A stretch of 64,000 nt of DNA from Erysipelothrix sp. HDW6A (GCF_011400295.1 NZ_CP049859.1:1364001-1428000), one strand, 5' to 3'. Positions 1 through 9,938 are shown, counted from the first letter of the stretch. Notes: generated by a model from the letters alone, not told the origin. Made by a program: numbers and translations.

Positions 1-793
1 TTCCATATAAGACGATGGAAAGCAAATCAGACGTCTGAGGAGACAAAGCTGATATATCAGAAATTTTATTGTTGTATAAATACAATCCATTTCTATACTG
101 ATTTCCTGCTAACGCTGATACATCTTCAATCAAGTTATCATCTAACCACAAGTTTTGGAGTGATTTTCCTGCTAGCGAAGAAATATCCACAATTTTATTC
201 TCAGACAAGTAAACTGTATTTAAATTTTCCAAGTTAGACAAAAACGATATATCAGAAATACCCGTATTTGTTAACGCAATATGAGTTAACAGCGGAAGTT
301 TAGATATCGCCTGTATAGATACATCATCTAGTTTTGTATTAGAAAAATTCAAACTACTTACTTTAGGTAAATTACCAATCAGAGAAAAATTATTGATTGG
401 AGTAGAATTGTTACTTACTCTAATTATTCCTAAATTTACTAAATTCTCTATTGGCTTGAAATCTTCGATTGAGTGATAATCGAAAATAATCGTTTTTAAC
501 TCCATAGCATATTCAAGTCCATTTAACTGTTTGACTTCATTCCCAACAGATTTATTAATTTGAATAGACTTCAATTTCTTAATGTTTGTCTCAGTAATTG
601 GTTCAGTTGCTGATAGTTTAAGGGCACTTCTTACATAATTAAGAAGATTTTGATCGGTAAATTTATCTTCTATTCCTCCCTCAACAATTTGTATATTTTT
701 TTTTTGGACATCATCAGCATCAATCTGTTGAAGACTTACAACACTAGAAATAACAATAACCAATGCAATTATAGTTCTAATATACCTTTTCAT
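1..793 (-). CDS. Secreted leucine-rich-repeat (internalin-like) protein, C-terminus beyond window
   Basis: I read this frame by hand: it is open from an ATG at 793 (preceded by an AGGAGGT ribosome site) to the window edge without a stop. The first ~26 residues are a signal peptide (MKRYIRTIIALVIVISSVVS). From about residue 75 on there are tandem ~22-residue leucine-rich repeats of the internalin/LRR_4 type, with units such as LNTVYLSENKIVDISSLAG and QNLWLDDNLIEDVSALAG. Such proteins are normally exported, often wall-anchored, and bind host or surface ligands. The anchor, if any, lies outside. It stands next to a decayed IS, on the accessory side of the window. Confidence 0.85.
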   Translation of the reverse strand, partial: MKRYIRTIIALVIVISSVVSLQQIDADDVQKKNIQIVEGGIEDKFTDQNLLNYVRSALKLSATEPITETNIKKLKSIQINKSVGNEVKQLNGLEYAMELKTIIFDYHSIEDFKPIENLVNLGIIRVSNNSTPINNFSLIGNLPKVSSLNFSNTKLDDVSIQAISKLPLLTHIALTNTGISDISFLSNLENLNTVYLSENKIVDISSLAGKSLQNLWLDDNLIEDVSALAGNQYRNGLYLYNNKISDISALSPQTSDLLSIVLYG

Positions 794-981
794 ATTACGA
801 ACCTCCTATTAATAGTTTATCACTTAACTTTACTAACAAACAGTTAAAAAGTGAAATATTGTATATAAATACAATATATATTAACAAATTATCGACAAAT
901 GGAAATTGTTGTGATTATAACATCAAAACTAACAAACCGTCATTCCGATTTCTAATCAAACTAAACTGTTCTAGTCAAGCA

Positions 982-2114
982 AAGCTGCTACAGTAAGGTA
1001 GAGTTTGCATAGACCTGATAAGGTGGTTTTCCATTGATAAATGTATAGGGGCGTTTGGAATTGTATCAATTTTCTTCAAAATCTAAAAACGTCGAATCCA
1101 TTCTTTCTTTTGTTGTAAATGAATAAAGGGTGGTACATTCATGTTTCAATGTATTAAAGTATTGTTCCATGACCGCATTATCATAAGGAAACCCTGCACG
1201 ACTCATACTTTGCTGTATGTGTCTTTTTTTTCAGTAATCCGTAAATGTGTTTCTGGTAAATTGACTGCCTTGGTCACTGTGAAGTATCAGTCCTACCTCT
1301 GGATAATATCTATGAATCGCTTCTTGTAGTGTGGTAATCGTAACTGAGTATTCATGTGATTACCAAACTACAAGAAGCAATTCTACGATCGTATACATCC
1401 TGTATAGTGCAGTTATATTGTGGTGTTCCATTTGCTAAATATAAATAGGTGAAGTCAACGCACCACACTCGATTGGGTTTTGAAGCAATGAAATGTTGTT
1501 GAACAAGATTGGGAAACACGAGATGCTGCTTCTTGCTTTTATAAGTCTGTTTTTTACGACGAATACTTGAAGCCAATTTCATTTCTCTCATATACTTTCG
1601 AACTGTTGAAAGTGAATATGGATATCCTTGATTGGCACAATAGTCACGCATCATTTTGGATCCCATTGTACCTTTAGATTGATGAAACGTTGTACTTCTG
1701 CTTTCTTTTCATATTAAGCTGCTTTGCGTTGTTTAAGATAATTATAATATGCGTTTGTACTCATTTGGAATTTACGACAAAGCCATCGTATTCCAAACTC
1801 TTCTCCATGATGCCGAATAAATTGATATTCGCTTATTCGATTTCCTTTGCAAAGAATGCCGCTGTTTTTTAGATTCTTCAAAAGATAGTGCTACTTCTTC
1901 GATATATGGATTGTTTTGGCATTCTTTGCGGAGTTCTTTAAGTCAGTATTGAAGTGTTCCACTTCCAAAGTAATATTCCTTAGAAAGGCTTTTAATGGTT
2001 CTTCCTTCTTTTAAATGGAGTTGAATAATTTCATTTTTAAGTTCATTGGTATATCTTTTCATAGTGTTCTCATTGATTTCATTTTATCATTTTTCCACCC
2101 AGTTGTAGCAACTT
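982..2114 (-). mobile_element. Decayed IS3-family insertion sequence
   Basis: A region of about 1.13 kb holds a broken IS3-type transposase between imperfect terminal inverted repeats. The left end (982-1003, AAGCTGCTACAGTAAGGTAG) matches the reverse complement of the right end (2094-2114, AAGTTGCTACAACTGGGTGG) at 15 of 20 positions. Flanks AAGCA (977-981) and AAGTA (2115-2119) could be a decayed target duplication. The exact ends are inferred from the repeats only. Confidence 0.8.
988..2062 (-). pseudogene. Degenerate IS3-family transposase (orfA and orfB remnants)
   Basis: Reading leftward from ATG 2062, the orfA part begins MKRYTNELKNEIIQLHLKEG, an HTH of IS3 type, and already has an in-frame stop after GSGTLQY. 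The orfB core appears after frameshifts: VWCVDFTYLY carries the first catalytic Asp, HSDQGSQFTRNTF the second, and NAVMEQYFNTLKHE the Glu of the DDE triad. The end reads NSKRPYTFINGKPPYQV. Stops interrupt the frame after FTDY, after LDFEEN and before YEKKAEVQ. With several frameshifts and stops it cannot make transposase. The longest surviving open piece is 1352-1666. Confidence 0.88.
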
Positions 2115-2186
2115 AAGTATACTAGTACAAAGCATTCAAAATAAAATTGTGTCTCATGACAACACTCTTTTTCTTAAAAAAGTAAC

Positions 2187-2208
2187 AAAGCCACTAAAAA
2201 GTGGCTTT
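2187..2208 (-). terminator. Rho-independent terminator of the glycosidase gene
   Basis: An 8-bp stem AAAGCCAC/GTGGCTTT with a six-base loop lies just past the glycosidase stop. Reading leftward it is followed by a T-rich stretch. Confidence 0.75.
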
Positions 2209-2216
2209 TACAATAA

Positions 2217-3644
<1,428 letters not shown>

Positions 3645-3658
3645 CTAAATTACTAAAC

Positions 3659-3696
3659 AAAATTGCACTGAAGAATAAACCTTCAAATGCAATTTT
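3659..3696 (-). promoter_or_regulatory. Intercistronic hairpin between EIIC and glycosidase
   Basis: The transcript can fold AAAATTGCA with TGCAATTTT, and inside that TGAAG with CTTCA. No T-tract follows, so this looks like an mRNA-processing or stabilising hairpin rather than a terminator. Function is inferred. Confidence 0.45.
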
Positions 3697-3702
3697 ATTA
3701 TT

Positions 3703-4977
3703 TTATTGATTGTTCAATTCTTCTTGGTAAGCACGCTTGTCAGCAATCTTGAAGAATGGATAGTAGAGTAAAGTATTTACTAATGTTGCAATCACTACAA
3801 TTATTCCTAAAGCTAATCCACCTTTAATAAAGGAAGCAATAATTGTTGGAGTTGCCCACGGCAAACTAATCGTCGGATTAAATGTAACTGTACCAATGAC
3901 TTTTATTATTCCCATAGAAATTACTCCTGGAATTAAGCTTGAGAAAACAAATGGGAAAAAGAAAATTGGGTTCATGATTATAGGAAATCCGAAAACAATA
4001 GGTTCGTTGATGTTGAATATATTAGGTATGAGTGACAATCGTCCAACACTTCTTAAGTGTTTTGATTTAGCAAAACTTGCAAGCAATGCTAGACCGAGAG
4101 TGTTACCAGTGCCACTATTAAATATACTCCAGAATATTACAAAGAAAGTTGCGTATGGTAGTGGTTCTCCTGCTGCAAATGCGCCAATACATGCAAGCAT
4201 GGCTGCAGATGTCACTGGGCGGTATACTGATGTGACTGCGGAAGGGTGTATCCCAAAGAACCACATGAAGTTAGCAAACGTATATACGCCAATTAATGCC
4301 CATGGTGAGCTACCAAACGACATGATAGGTTGAGCAACTACAGTACTTACAAAAGTGAAAATATTATTATAACTTGTAAAAGTAAATAGATATTTTATTG
4401 CAGTTACTAGGATAAATAGGATCATTGAAACAAATACTGGAGACAATGAATCAGAAACCATTGTAGGAACACTCTCTGGTAATTTCAATTTTATATTTTT
4501 CTTTGATAAGAAAACATAAAGCTTAGGAACAACGATAGAAATAATCATAGCAACAAAAATTCCATCAGATCCAAGATTACTTGATTTTAATGCTGAAATT
4601 GATTCTTCCCCTACAGCAATAGTTTGTGGCATTAGAACCAAGAATACAGCAAGGGTTAAAGTAGCAACTACAATACCATTCTCATTCTCAGCCTGTGCAT
4701 ATTTGTACGCGATTGTTACAACAATATAAATTGCCAGCATATTAAGTGAAGCTGCTAACACCTCATTTAACACCGAGCTCAGACCAATGTTACTTAGAAA
4801 TTCTAACCACGGTTTTACCGGGAAATTTGTAAGTACGGCAATCATTGAAACACCTAGTGAAACAGGCATCGAAAGCATCATACCCGCTTGCAAGGCATTA
4901 AGAGTCTTATTCTTACTTAACTTCTCAGCTAGAGGTCCGATAATACTCTCCATTTTTTCTTGAAGCAAACTAAACAT
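3703..4977 (-). CDS. PTS permease EIIC, lactose/cellobiose family
   Basis: This 424-residue membrane protein is a PTS EIIC of the Lac (CelB-like) family. Family marks include FGIHPSAVTSVY near residue 240, NSGTGNTLGLALL near 290 and the sugar-site motif NIFNINEPIVFGFPIIMNP near 320. It moves a beta-linked disaccharide across the membrane and needs separate EIIA and EIIB proteins. Neither is encoded nearby, so they must come from elsewhere. An AGGAGG ribosome site precedes the ATG. It lies upstream of the GH1 glycosidase and downstream of an AraC regulator, all on one strand. Confidence 0.92.
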   Translation of the reverse strand: MFSLLQEKMESIIGPLAEKLSKNKTLNALQAGMMLSMPVSLGVSMIAVLTNFPVKPWLEFLSNIGLSSVLNEVLAASLNMLAIYIVVTIAYKYAQAENENGIVVATLTLAVFLVLMPQTIAVGEESISALKSSNLGSDGIFVAMIISIVVPKLYVFLSKKNIKLKLPESVPTMVSDSLSPVFVSMILFILVTAIKYLFTFTSYNNIFTFVSTVVAQPIMSFGSSPWALIGVYTFANFMWFFGIHPSAVTSVYRPVTSAAMLACIGAFAAGEPLPYATFFVIFWSIFNSGTGNTLGLALLASFAKSKHLRSVGRLSLIPNIFNINEPIVFGFPIIMNPIFFFPFVFSSLIPGVISMGIIKVIGTVTFNPTISLPWATPTIIASFIKGGLALGIIVVIATLVNTLLYYPFFKIADKRAYQEELNNQ

Positions 4978-4988
4978 ATTCTCCTCCT

Positions 4989-5010
4989 TAAGGTAAGTTC
5001 AATTACCTTA
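4989..5010. promoter_or_regulatory. Perfect inverted repeat, candidate operator of the beta-glucoside operon
   Basis: TAAGGTAA, six bases, then TTACCTTA: a perfect 8-bp dyad directly upstream of the EIIC ribosome site. It could bind a regulator, or fold in the 5' leader. No poly-T follows. Confidence 0.5.
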
Positions 5011-5085
5011 TACATCTATATTAGAACTAAGATCAATAATAAAATATTCTTAAATTGCCAAATAACTAGCTAAAATTAACCTCGT

Positions 5086-5114
5086 AAAAAGACTATCAAA
5101 TAATTTTGATAGTC
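5086..5114 (-). terminator. Terminator of the AraC-family gene
   Basis: A 10-bp perfect stem GACTATCAAA/TTTGATAGTC with a four-base loop is followed, reading leftward, by TTTTT. It touches the stop codon of the regulator gene, so the regulator and the permease are probably separate transcripts. Confidence 0.85.
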
Positions 5115-6028
5115 TAAGAGTTGTTTTGTCTGAATTCTTTAGGTGTCATTCCATATCTCTTCTTAAACACATTAATGAATGATTTAAAGTTTCCATATCC
5201 ACATTCAAAACATATTTCTGAAATCATTTTATTCGTATTAATGAGTTCATAAACAGCGTGATTCATGCGAACATCATTTAATACGTCTAAAAATGTAACA
5301 CCTTTGTTTTTCTTGAATATTTTAGAGATATACTGGGGAGAGCAGTAAAACATATCTGCCACATCAAGAAGTTTAATGTTTTTATCATAGTTTTTATGTA
5401 TGTAAGAAATTATTTGCGATATTAGTAAATCACTATCCCTCATATCACTATTGATAAGCACAGGATCTTTAGAAATAAAGTTTTTCGTTAACACGGACAG
5501 AAATTTATAGAAAGCCGAATTAAACAACATCAAATCATTTATTTCATACTTATCAGAATCACAATCATAATCAAATATATCAGTAAACTCTAAGTACACT
5601 GAAATTAAGTCTAGATATTGATAATAAGATTCTGTTGACTGAATTGAAATTGTATTACATTCAAGATTATTAAGTATATTTTGCGGGACAATACTTTGCA
5701 GGTATAATCTACTAATTAGCAAAGTTACTTTTTCGCATTTTTCAAGTGCTTCAGAATCATGGAGTATTCCACTTGGAATAAGGAGAAAATCGCCAGAGGA
5801 TAATAAATATGAATTAGTGCCCAGTGTAATTCTTTGAAGTCCACTTTTTACATATGTAAACTCATACCAATCATGAAAGTGGCTTTCTACTTTGAACCCT
5901 TTTAAGGGACTATGGGTAATAAGCACCATATTCTGACGAGAGTTTACTTTTTTATTTCGACTATGATCTAGTAGTGTCACATCTTCATATCTTTGATCAT
6001 ATTTATAGCTAAAGCTTGATTCACTCAA
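5114..6028 (-). CDS. AraC-family transcriptional regulator with cupin sensor
   Basis: This 304-residue protein has an N-terminal cupin-like domain (SHFHDWYEFTYVKSG, residues ~50-65) and a C-terminal AraC DNA-binding domain from about 205. The two helix-turn-helix units are LLDVADMFYCSPQYISKIFK and ISEICFECGYGNFKSFINVF, and it closes with the family ending RYGMTPKEFR. Regulators of this build usually activate sugar-use genes. Its place directly upstream of the EIIC and GH1 genes suggests it controls them with the beta-glucoside as signal. That target is inferred. Confidence 0.9.
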   Translation of the reverse strand: MSESSFSYKYDQRYEDVTLLDHSRNKKVNSRQNMVLITHSPLKGFKVESHFHDWYEFTYVKSGLQRITLGTNSYLLSSGDFLLIPSGILHDSEALEKCEKVTLLISRLYLQSIVPQNILNNLECNTISIQSTESYYQYLDLISVYLEFTDIFDYDCDSDKYEINDLMLFNSAFYKFLSVLTKNFISKDPVLINSDMRDSDLLISQIISYIHKNYDKNIKLLDVADMFYCSPQYISKIFKKNKGVTFLDVLNDVRMNHAVYELINTNKMISEICFECGYGNFKSFINVFKKRYGMTPKEFRQNNS

Positions 6029-6171
6029 AGCAATCCCCTCCTTGTTCTTAAATGATTAATCTACTTTAGATAATATCACAGTTCTAAAATTATTAACAAA
6101 CGATTAATTCTATTCATTTATGATTAGTGTAAAAATGACTGAGTCACTAGTAAACTCCATAATGATAGACT

Positions 6172-6200
6172 TATGAATATTGTTTGGAACGATATTCATA
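6172..6200. repeat. Perfect 9-bp inverted repeat upstream of broken lipoprotein gene
   Basis: TATGAATAT and ATATTCATA are separated by 11 bases, about 40 bp before the lipoprotein start and within its likely promoter or leader. It may be an operator; no regulator is assigned. Confidence 0.5.
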
Positions 6201-6241
6201 TAGTTTAGATTTGATGTCACGTATCAATCTTAGGAGGAAAA

Positions 6242-6933
6242 ATGAAAAATAAAATCTTAAGTATCTTACTATTAGCGTTACTTGCTCTCACTGCGTGTGG
6301 AAAAAAAGAAGATGCAATACCTAATAATAAAACCGAAGGAACATCTGAAATTTCCGTTAAACCAGACAGCAATAGTAACAACGATTTTAAAGAGTTGCAA
6401 ATTGTTGAGTCTGTACACGCTACAGAAGATGATAATTTCTCATATACTTATTCTGTTATTATTGAAAACCCAAATAGCGACTATGAAGTAACCATTCCAC
6501 GATACAAAGTAGAAGCTTTTGATGAAAACAATAAATCCATTACATACTATGAACAGTTATTACCATACATGGGACCTAACGATCGAATTGCATTCTCTTC
6601 AGCAGTTATCACTAAAGACACTAAAGCACAAAAATTGAATTTACAATAACAAATGACCCTATTGAATATGTAAAATCAACATCTTTTAATTATAAAGATT
6701 CTTTCACATTCGAAAATACTAACGAAACAAAAGATCAAAATTCAACTGTAATTGTTGGTGATGTAATTAGTAACCTACCCAATGACCAAGATCAAATTGC
6801 GATTACAGTATTACTAAGAAAAGACGGAAAAATTATCCATGGTGTGCGTTCTGGATAAGCCACTCCTTTTGAAGCAAAAAATTACTCAGATATTGACTAT
6901 GACACTTACGAATTATCTGCAATGATTTGGTAA
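6242..6933 (+). pseudogene. Frameshifted lipoprotein gene
   Basis: It starts with a good ribosome site (AGGAGG) and a lipoprotein signal, MKNKILSILLLALLALTACG, so the mature protein would be lipidated at Cys19. The intact frame ends at 6649, but the next frame continues without a break as KIEFTITNDPIEYVKSTSF and reaches NYSDIDYDTYELSAMIW. One A missing from a run of As near 6630 explains the shift. A second lesion, TAA after GVRSG (6856-6858), breaks the restored frame. The middle part (ENPNSDYEVTIPRYKVEAF) resembles FxLYD-type extracellular beta domains. Function unknown. Confidence 0.8.
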
Positions 6934-6953
6934 TTTTCCTAAAACAGATAAAT

Positions 6954-6977
6954 AAAAACCACTTGATTGTGGTTTTT
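6954..6977. terminator. Bidirectional terminator
   Basis: AAAAACCAC/GTGGTTTTT, a 9-bp stem with A and T runs on both sides, lies between the convergent lipoprotein remnant and the zinc-ribbon gene and overlaps the latter's stop. Confidence 0.85.
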
Positions 6978-7161
6978 ATTTTAATCTTTCAGGTTTTTGA
7001 ACAAATGATCGAATGACAGTACCACATTTCAAGCATATTATATAATGAAGCTGTTCTCTTTTCGCCGATAGTTTCCGAGTTGAAGAGACATACGCTTCAA
7101 CTCCTTGTATACCTGCAACATTTTCTTGACTACCACAGTGTGGGCATTTTTCATCATTCAT
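6976..7161 (-). CDS. Small zinc-ribbon protein
   Basis: This is a 61-residue protein if started at the ATG at 7161, which has AGAGGGGTG in front; a longer reading from 7185 has no such site. Two Cys pairs, CPHCG near the start and CLKCG near residue 44, form a likely zinc ribbon. The sequence between them is basic. Such proteins are often nucleic-acid or protein adaptors, but nothing here fixes the role. It converges with the broken lipoprotein gene. Confidence 0.7.
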   Translation of the reverse strand: MNDEKCPHCGSQENVAGIQGVEAYVSSTRKLSAKREQLHYIICLKCGTVIRSFVQKPERLK

Positions 7162-7284
7162 TATAATCACCCCTCTTAAGCTCATAATATCAGAAATATA
7201 TATTAAAGAAAACAGTGTGCAAAGTAATTAAAGAATACTATCTATTATGAGATAATCTAAACAACTTGTGTTAAGGAGATTCAG

Positions 7285-8352
7285 ATGAACGAGTTATTTC
7301 TGTTATGCTTACGTCTAGGCTTTACTGCTTTTGGTGGCCCTGCTGCTCACATCGCTATCTTGGAAAACGAAGTGGTTGAAAAAAGAAAGTGGATTAATAG
7401 CCAAGAATTCCTTGAATTAATGGCTTTCACTAATATTATTCCAGGCCCAAATTCAAGTGAAATGGTAATGGCTGTGGGGTATCACCACTCAAAAAGGAAA
7501 GGACTTATCGTAGCAGGCTTTGCATTTATCCTACCTGCACTTTTAATAACCAGTTTAATCACCTTGTTTTTTATCTCTTCAGATTTATCGGTTCTAGAGA
7601 CTCTTACACTCGCTGTAACTCCCCTTTTGATTGTGATAATTGCATCTGCTCTCATAAAACTAATAAAGAAACAAGAAAAGAGTTTCCTTAACATCTTCCT
7701 ATTCATAAGTGCGTTAAGTTTAAAACTTCTAAACGTTAATGAAATAATAATCTTCATTTTAGCAGGTCTTCTTTATTTAATTGCTGATAAACTGAAAACA
7801 ATAAAGCTCTTAATAGTAGAACCTATTTCTCTTTTCGTCATTTTTCTTAGTTTCTTTAAAATTGGAGCCACTCTTTACGGAAGTGGTTATGTATTAATGT
7901 CATACTTAAAAACAGAGTTTGTTGATACATTAAGGATCCTTACCGAGCAACAAATAACTCAAGCATTTGCGAGTGGTGAACTTACTCCTGGCCCAGTCTT
8001 CACTACTGCTACATCTCTTGGCATTATAATGGCAAATATCCCTGGAGGGATTATAGCCTCAATTGGAATTTTCATCCCTTCATTTACATTTATGTTACTG
8101 CTTATGCCATTTAAGAAAAAACTAAGTAGCAATCAAATCATTAAGAAAATACTACAAGGGATTTCTATTGCTGCACTGGCAATTATGGCGCATGTCGTTA
8201 TTGATTTATTATTATCAATATCGAACAACTCGATACTCATATCATTTTTACTTATTAATTCATTAATTGTCTACAAATCTAAAATGAACTCAATGATTTT
8301 GCTCCCCATTAATGCTCTTATCTATTTTCTTGTTACTGCACTCATAAAATAG
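7285..8352 (+). CDS. Chromate transporter family (ChrA/CHR) membrane protein
   Basis: This 355-residue polytopic protein has two homologous halves typical of long-chain CHR proteins. The first half carries FTAFGGPAAHIAILENEVV and IIPGPNSSEMVMAVGY; the second carries ASGELTPGPVFTTATSLG. The family moves chromate, perhaps by exchange with sulfate, although in many Firmicutes the true substrate is unknown. It starts after AAGGAG and seems to be a single gene, divergent from the zinc-ribbon gene. Resistance to chromate cannot be claimed from sequence. Confidence 0.85.
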   Translation: MNELFLLCLRLGFTAFGGPAAHIAILENEVVEKRKWINSQEFLELMAFTNIIPGPNSSEMVMAVGYHHSKRKGLIVAGFAFILPALLITSLITLFFISSDLSVLETLTLAVTPLLIVIIASALIKLIKKQEKSFLNIFLFISALSLKLLNVNEIIIFILAGLLYLIADKLKTIKLLIVEPISLFVIFLSFFKIGATLYGSGYVLMSYLKTEFVDTLRILTEQQITQAFASGELTPGPVFTTATSLGIIMANIPGGIIASIGIFIPSFTFMLLLMPFKKKLSSNQIIKKILQGISIAALAIMAHVVIDLLLSISNNSILISFLLINSLIVYKSKMNSMILLPINALIYFLVTALIK

Positions 8353-8414
8353 TGCAATCTATCAAAAGATTAGAAAATTCAAATGAAGCATGCAATTATT
8401 TGAAAACATTTTTC

Positions 8415-8442
8415 TTGCATTTTAATGTGAACGTGTTATAGT
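8415..8442 (+). promoter_or_regulatory. SigA-type promoter of the cold-shock gene
   Basis: TTGCAT, a 16-base spacer, then TATAGT. It implies a leader of about 75 bases before the ATG, in keeping with the long leaders of cold-shock mRNAs. Confidence 0.7.
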
Positions 8443-8522
8443 TTCAAGTGATAAGATAAAAAATACTCAATAATGCCTTTTGTTATTATTTGTGTACTTA
8501 TTCTAGACAGGAGGTATTATAC

Positions 8523-8726
8523 ATGGAATCAGGAAAAGTAAAATTCTTTAATGCAGAAAAAGGCTTCGGCTTTATTATTGTTGACGGTTCAAACGAAGAA
8601 ATCTTCGTTCACTTCTCAGCAATCGTATCAGAAGGATACAAAACTCTAAATGAGGGCCAAGCAGTATCATTTGATATTGTTGATGGACAACGCGGTAAAC
8701 AAGCCGACAATGTTCGCGGACTTTAA
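8523..8726 (+). CDS. Cold-shock protein, CspA family
   Basis: A 67-residue single cold-shock domain protein. Both RNA-binding motifs are present: [15 protein letters not shown] (RNP1) and EIFVHFSAI (RNP2). I start it at ATG 8523, seven bases after an AGGAGG site, not at the upstream in-frame codon at 8490. Cold-shock proteins bind single-stranded RNA and melt secondary structure. It is a single gene with its own promoter and terminator. Confidence 0.95.
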   Translation: MESGKVKFFNAEKGFGFIIVDGSNEEIFVHFSAIVSEGYKTLNEGQAVSFDIVDGQRGKQADNVRGL

Positions 8727-8734
8727 TTTAAACT

Positions 8735-8757
8735 AGAGCCTAAGGGCTCTTTTTTTT
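8735..8757 (+). terminator. Terminator of the cold-shock gene
   Basis: AGAGCC/GGCTCT stem with a four-base loop followed by seven Ts. Confidence 0.9.
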
Positions 8758-8782
8758 ATGTATGCACAAGAACGCACAAAAA

Positions 8783-8802
8783 AACTCCTCTTCTAAGGAG
8801 TT
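8783..8802 (-). terminator. Orphan terminator facing left
   Basis: AACTCCT/AGGAGTT stem with As at 8777-8784, which read as a T-tract on the minus strand. No intact minus-strand gene ends here. A short minus-strand open piece ending at about 8805 (VKQPNQLLKHSYNASFRLND) precedes it and could be a gene remnant. Confidence 0.6.
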
Positions 8803-9178
8803 AATTATCGTTTAATCTGAACGATGCGTTATAAGAATGTTTAAGCAACTGATTTGGTTGCTTTACAAGGTTAACATTTTATTTCAATAAAAGCAAATGA
8901 AAAGATATAAATAGTTTAATTTTCATTGTTTATACATGGGATTCCTTACTAATCCATTAATCATTATTGAATTTACACTCATAACTCTATCTAGTAGTTA
9001 TGATTCGAGGTATAAAACGTCTTTGTTCTCATATGATATTATTCTTGTAATGGGCCTAACAATCTTAATCCCCTACAATCGGATACCTATAATAACTTTT
9101 ATTCAATTGAAGTGTATGCAAGCTTCTAAGTCTCATATAGACATGGTATATTTACTCCAAGATACAGAGAGACATACT
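8803..9178. other. Gene-poor region with possible remnants
   Basis: AT-rich stretch. On the minus strand there is only the ~25-codon open tail ending near 8805. On the plus strand a frame is open from 8936 into the VOC remnant, but its residues upstream of 9179 resemble no family I know and no ribosome site supports a start there. I see no RNA gene. Confidence 0.4.
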
Positions 9179-9611
9179 ATGAATAGAATAAACTTGATTT
9201 GCTTAGGTGTAGAGAACATCAATACTTCTTTAGACTTCTACAAGAGTTTGGGTTTTAATACATTGGCTAAAGTGAACGCAGGAATTGTCTTCTTTGATAA
9301 CCAAGGATCCAAACTTGAGTTATTTCAAATTGATGAGCTCGCTAAAGATATTAATTTTAGTAAATCCTCCGAGTGTTTGTAAGAATTGCTTTTCAGGGAT
9401 TACTTTAGCCTGTAATATGAAGTCAATGCAAGAAGTTGATGACCTCTTTAACTTAGTCAATCAAATTGGTGGCACTATAGTTAAGAGCCCCGAAACAGTC
9501 TCTTGGGGTGGATACAGTGGTTATTTCCAAAATCCCGATGGATATTATTAGGAAGTAGCTTATGCTTATGATTGGATGTTTGATGAAAATGATATGCTAA
9601 TAATTGATTAA
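9179..9611 (+). pseudogene. Broken VOC (glyoxalase/bleomycin-resistance) family gene
   Basis: From ATG 9179 the frame reads MNRINLICLGVENINTSLDF, a classic VOC N-terminal half, to a stop at 9380-9382. The second half continues in another frame (FSGITLACNMKSMQEVDDLF, then GGYSGYFQNPDGYY). A TAG at 9549-9551 stands where family members have Trp in GYYWEVAY, and the frame then continues as EVAYAYDWMFDENDMLIID to TAA at 9609. So there is one frameshift near 9365-9380 and one nonsense change. The intact form would be ~143 residues, a metal-dependent small enzyme or binding protein of unknown substrate. Confidence 0.85.
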
Positions 9612-9622
9612 TAACGTTAATA

Positions 9623-9645
9623 AAAGGGAGCCAAAGACTCCCTTT
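9623..9645. terminator. Bidirectional terminator between VOC remnant and 86-residue protein
   Basis: AAAGGGAG/CTCCCTTT stem, seven-base loop, with A and T runs on the flanks. Confidence 0.8.
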
Positions 9646-9677
9646 TCGCTTTAATAAGCTATTTCTTGATTTCATGA

Positions 9678-9938
9678 TTACTTTGTAGAATAGACCTTCC
9701 CTACAATACCTTTAATACCTTCAACCGCTATGTCCTCAGGAAGTACAAACCATAAAGGTGTTTTACCAAATAAAGGAAAACCTCCTGGTTTTACATTATC
9801 ACCATTCCAACGTATAGCATAGGTGTCTTTGTTCTTCCATTTAACCAAAGCCACAGAATAACTATCAGGTCCACCATCATATAGAACACGGATATCAGTT
9901 GCCGAACCACTTACTTCTTGCGGAATAATATATGTCAT
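9678..9938 (-). CDS. Conserved-looking small protein of unknown function
   Basis: This is an 86-residue protein with a good ribosome site (AAAGGAGG) and its own terminator side. I recognise no named domain. It contains NKDTYAIRWNG and the compact stretch GFPLFGKTPLWFVLPEDI, and lacks Cys, a signal peptide and membrane segments, so a soluble beta-rich cytoplasmic protein is likely. It stands alone between two terminators. Confidence 0.65.
   Translation of the reverse strand: MTYIIPQEVSGSATDIRVLYDGGPDSYSVALVKWKNKDTYAIRWNGDNVKPGGFPLFGKTPLWFVLPEDIAVEGIKGIVGKVYSTK

Noticed and set aside
3896-4333. 145-codon open frame on the plus strand
   Set aside because: It lies wholly inside the EIIC gene in the opposite strand, and its peptide has no known domain; it is a shadow of the real gene.
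8936-9178. Extension of the VOC frame by 81 codons upstream
   Set aside because: No ribosome site and the peptide is unlike VOC N-termini, which begin at 9179.
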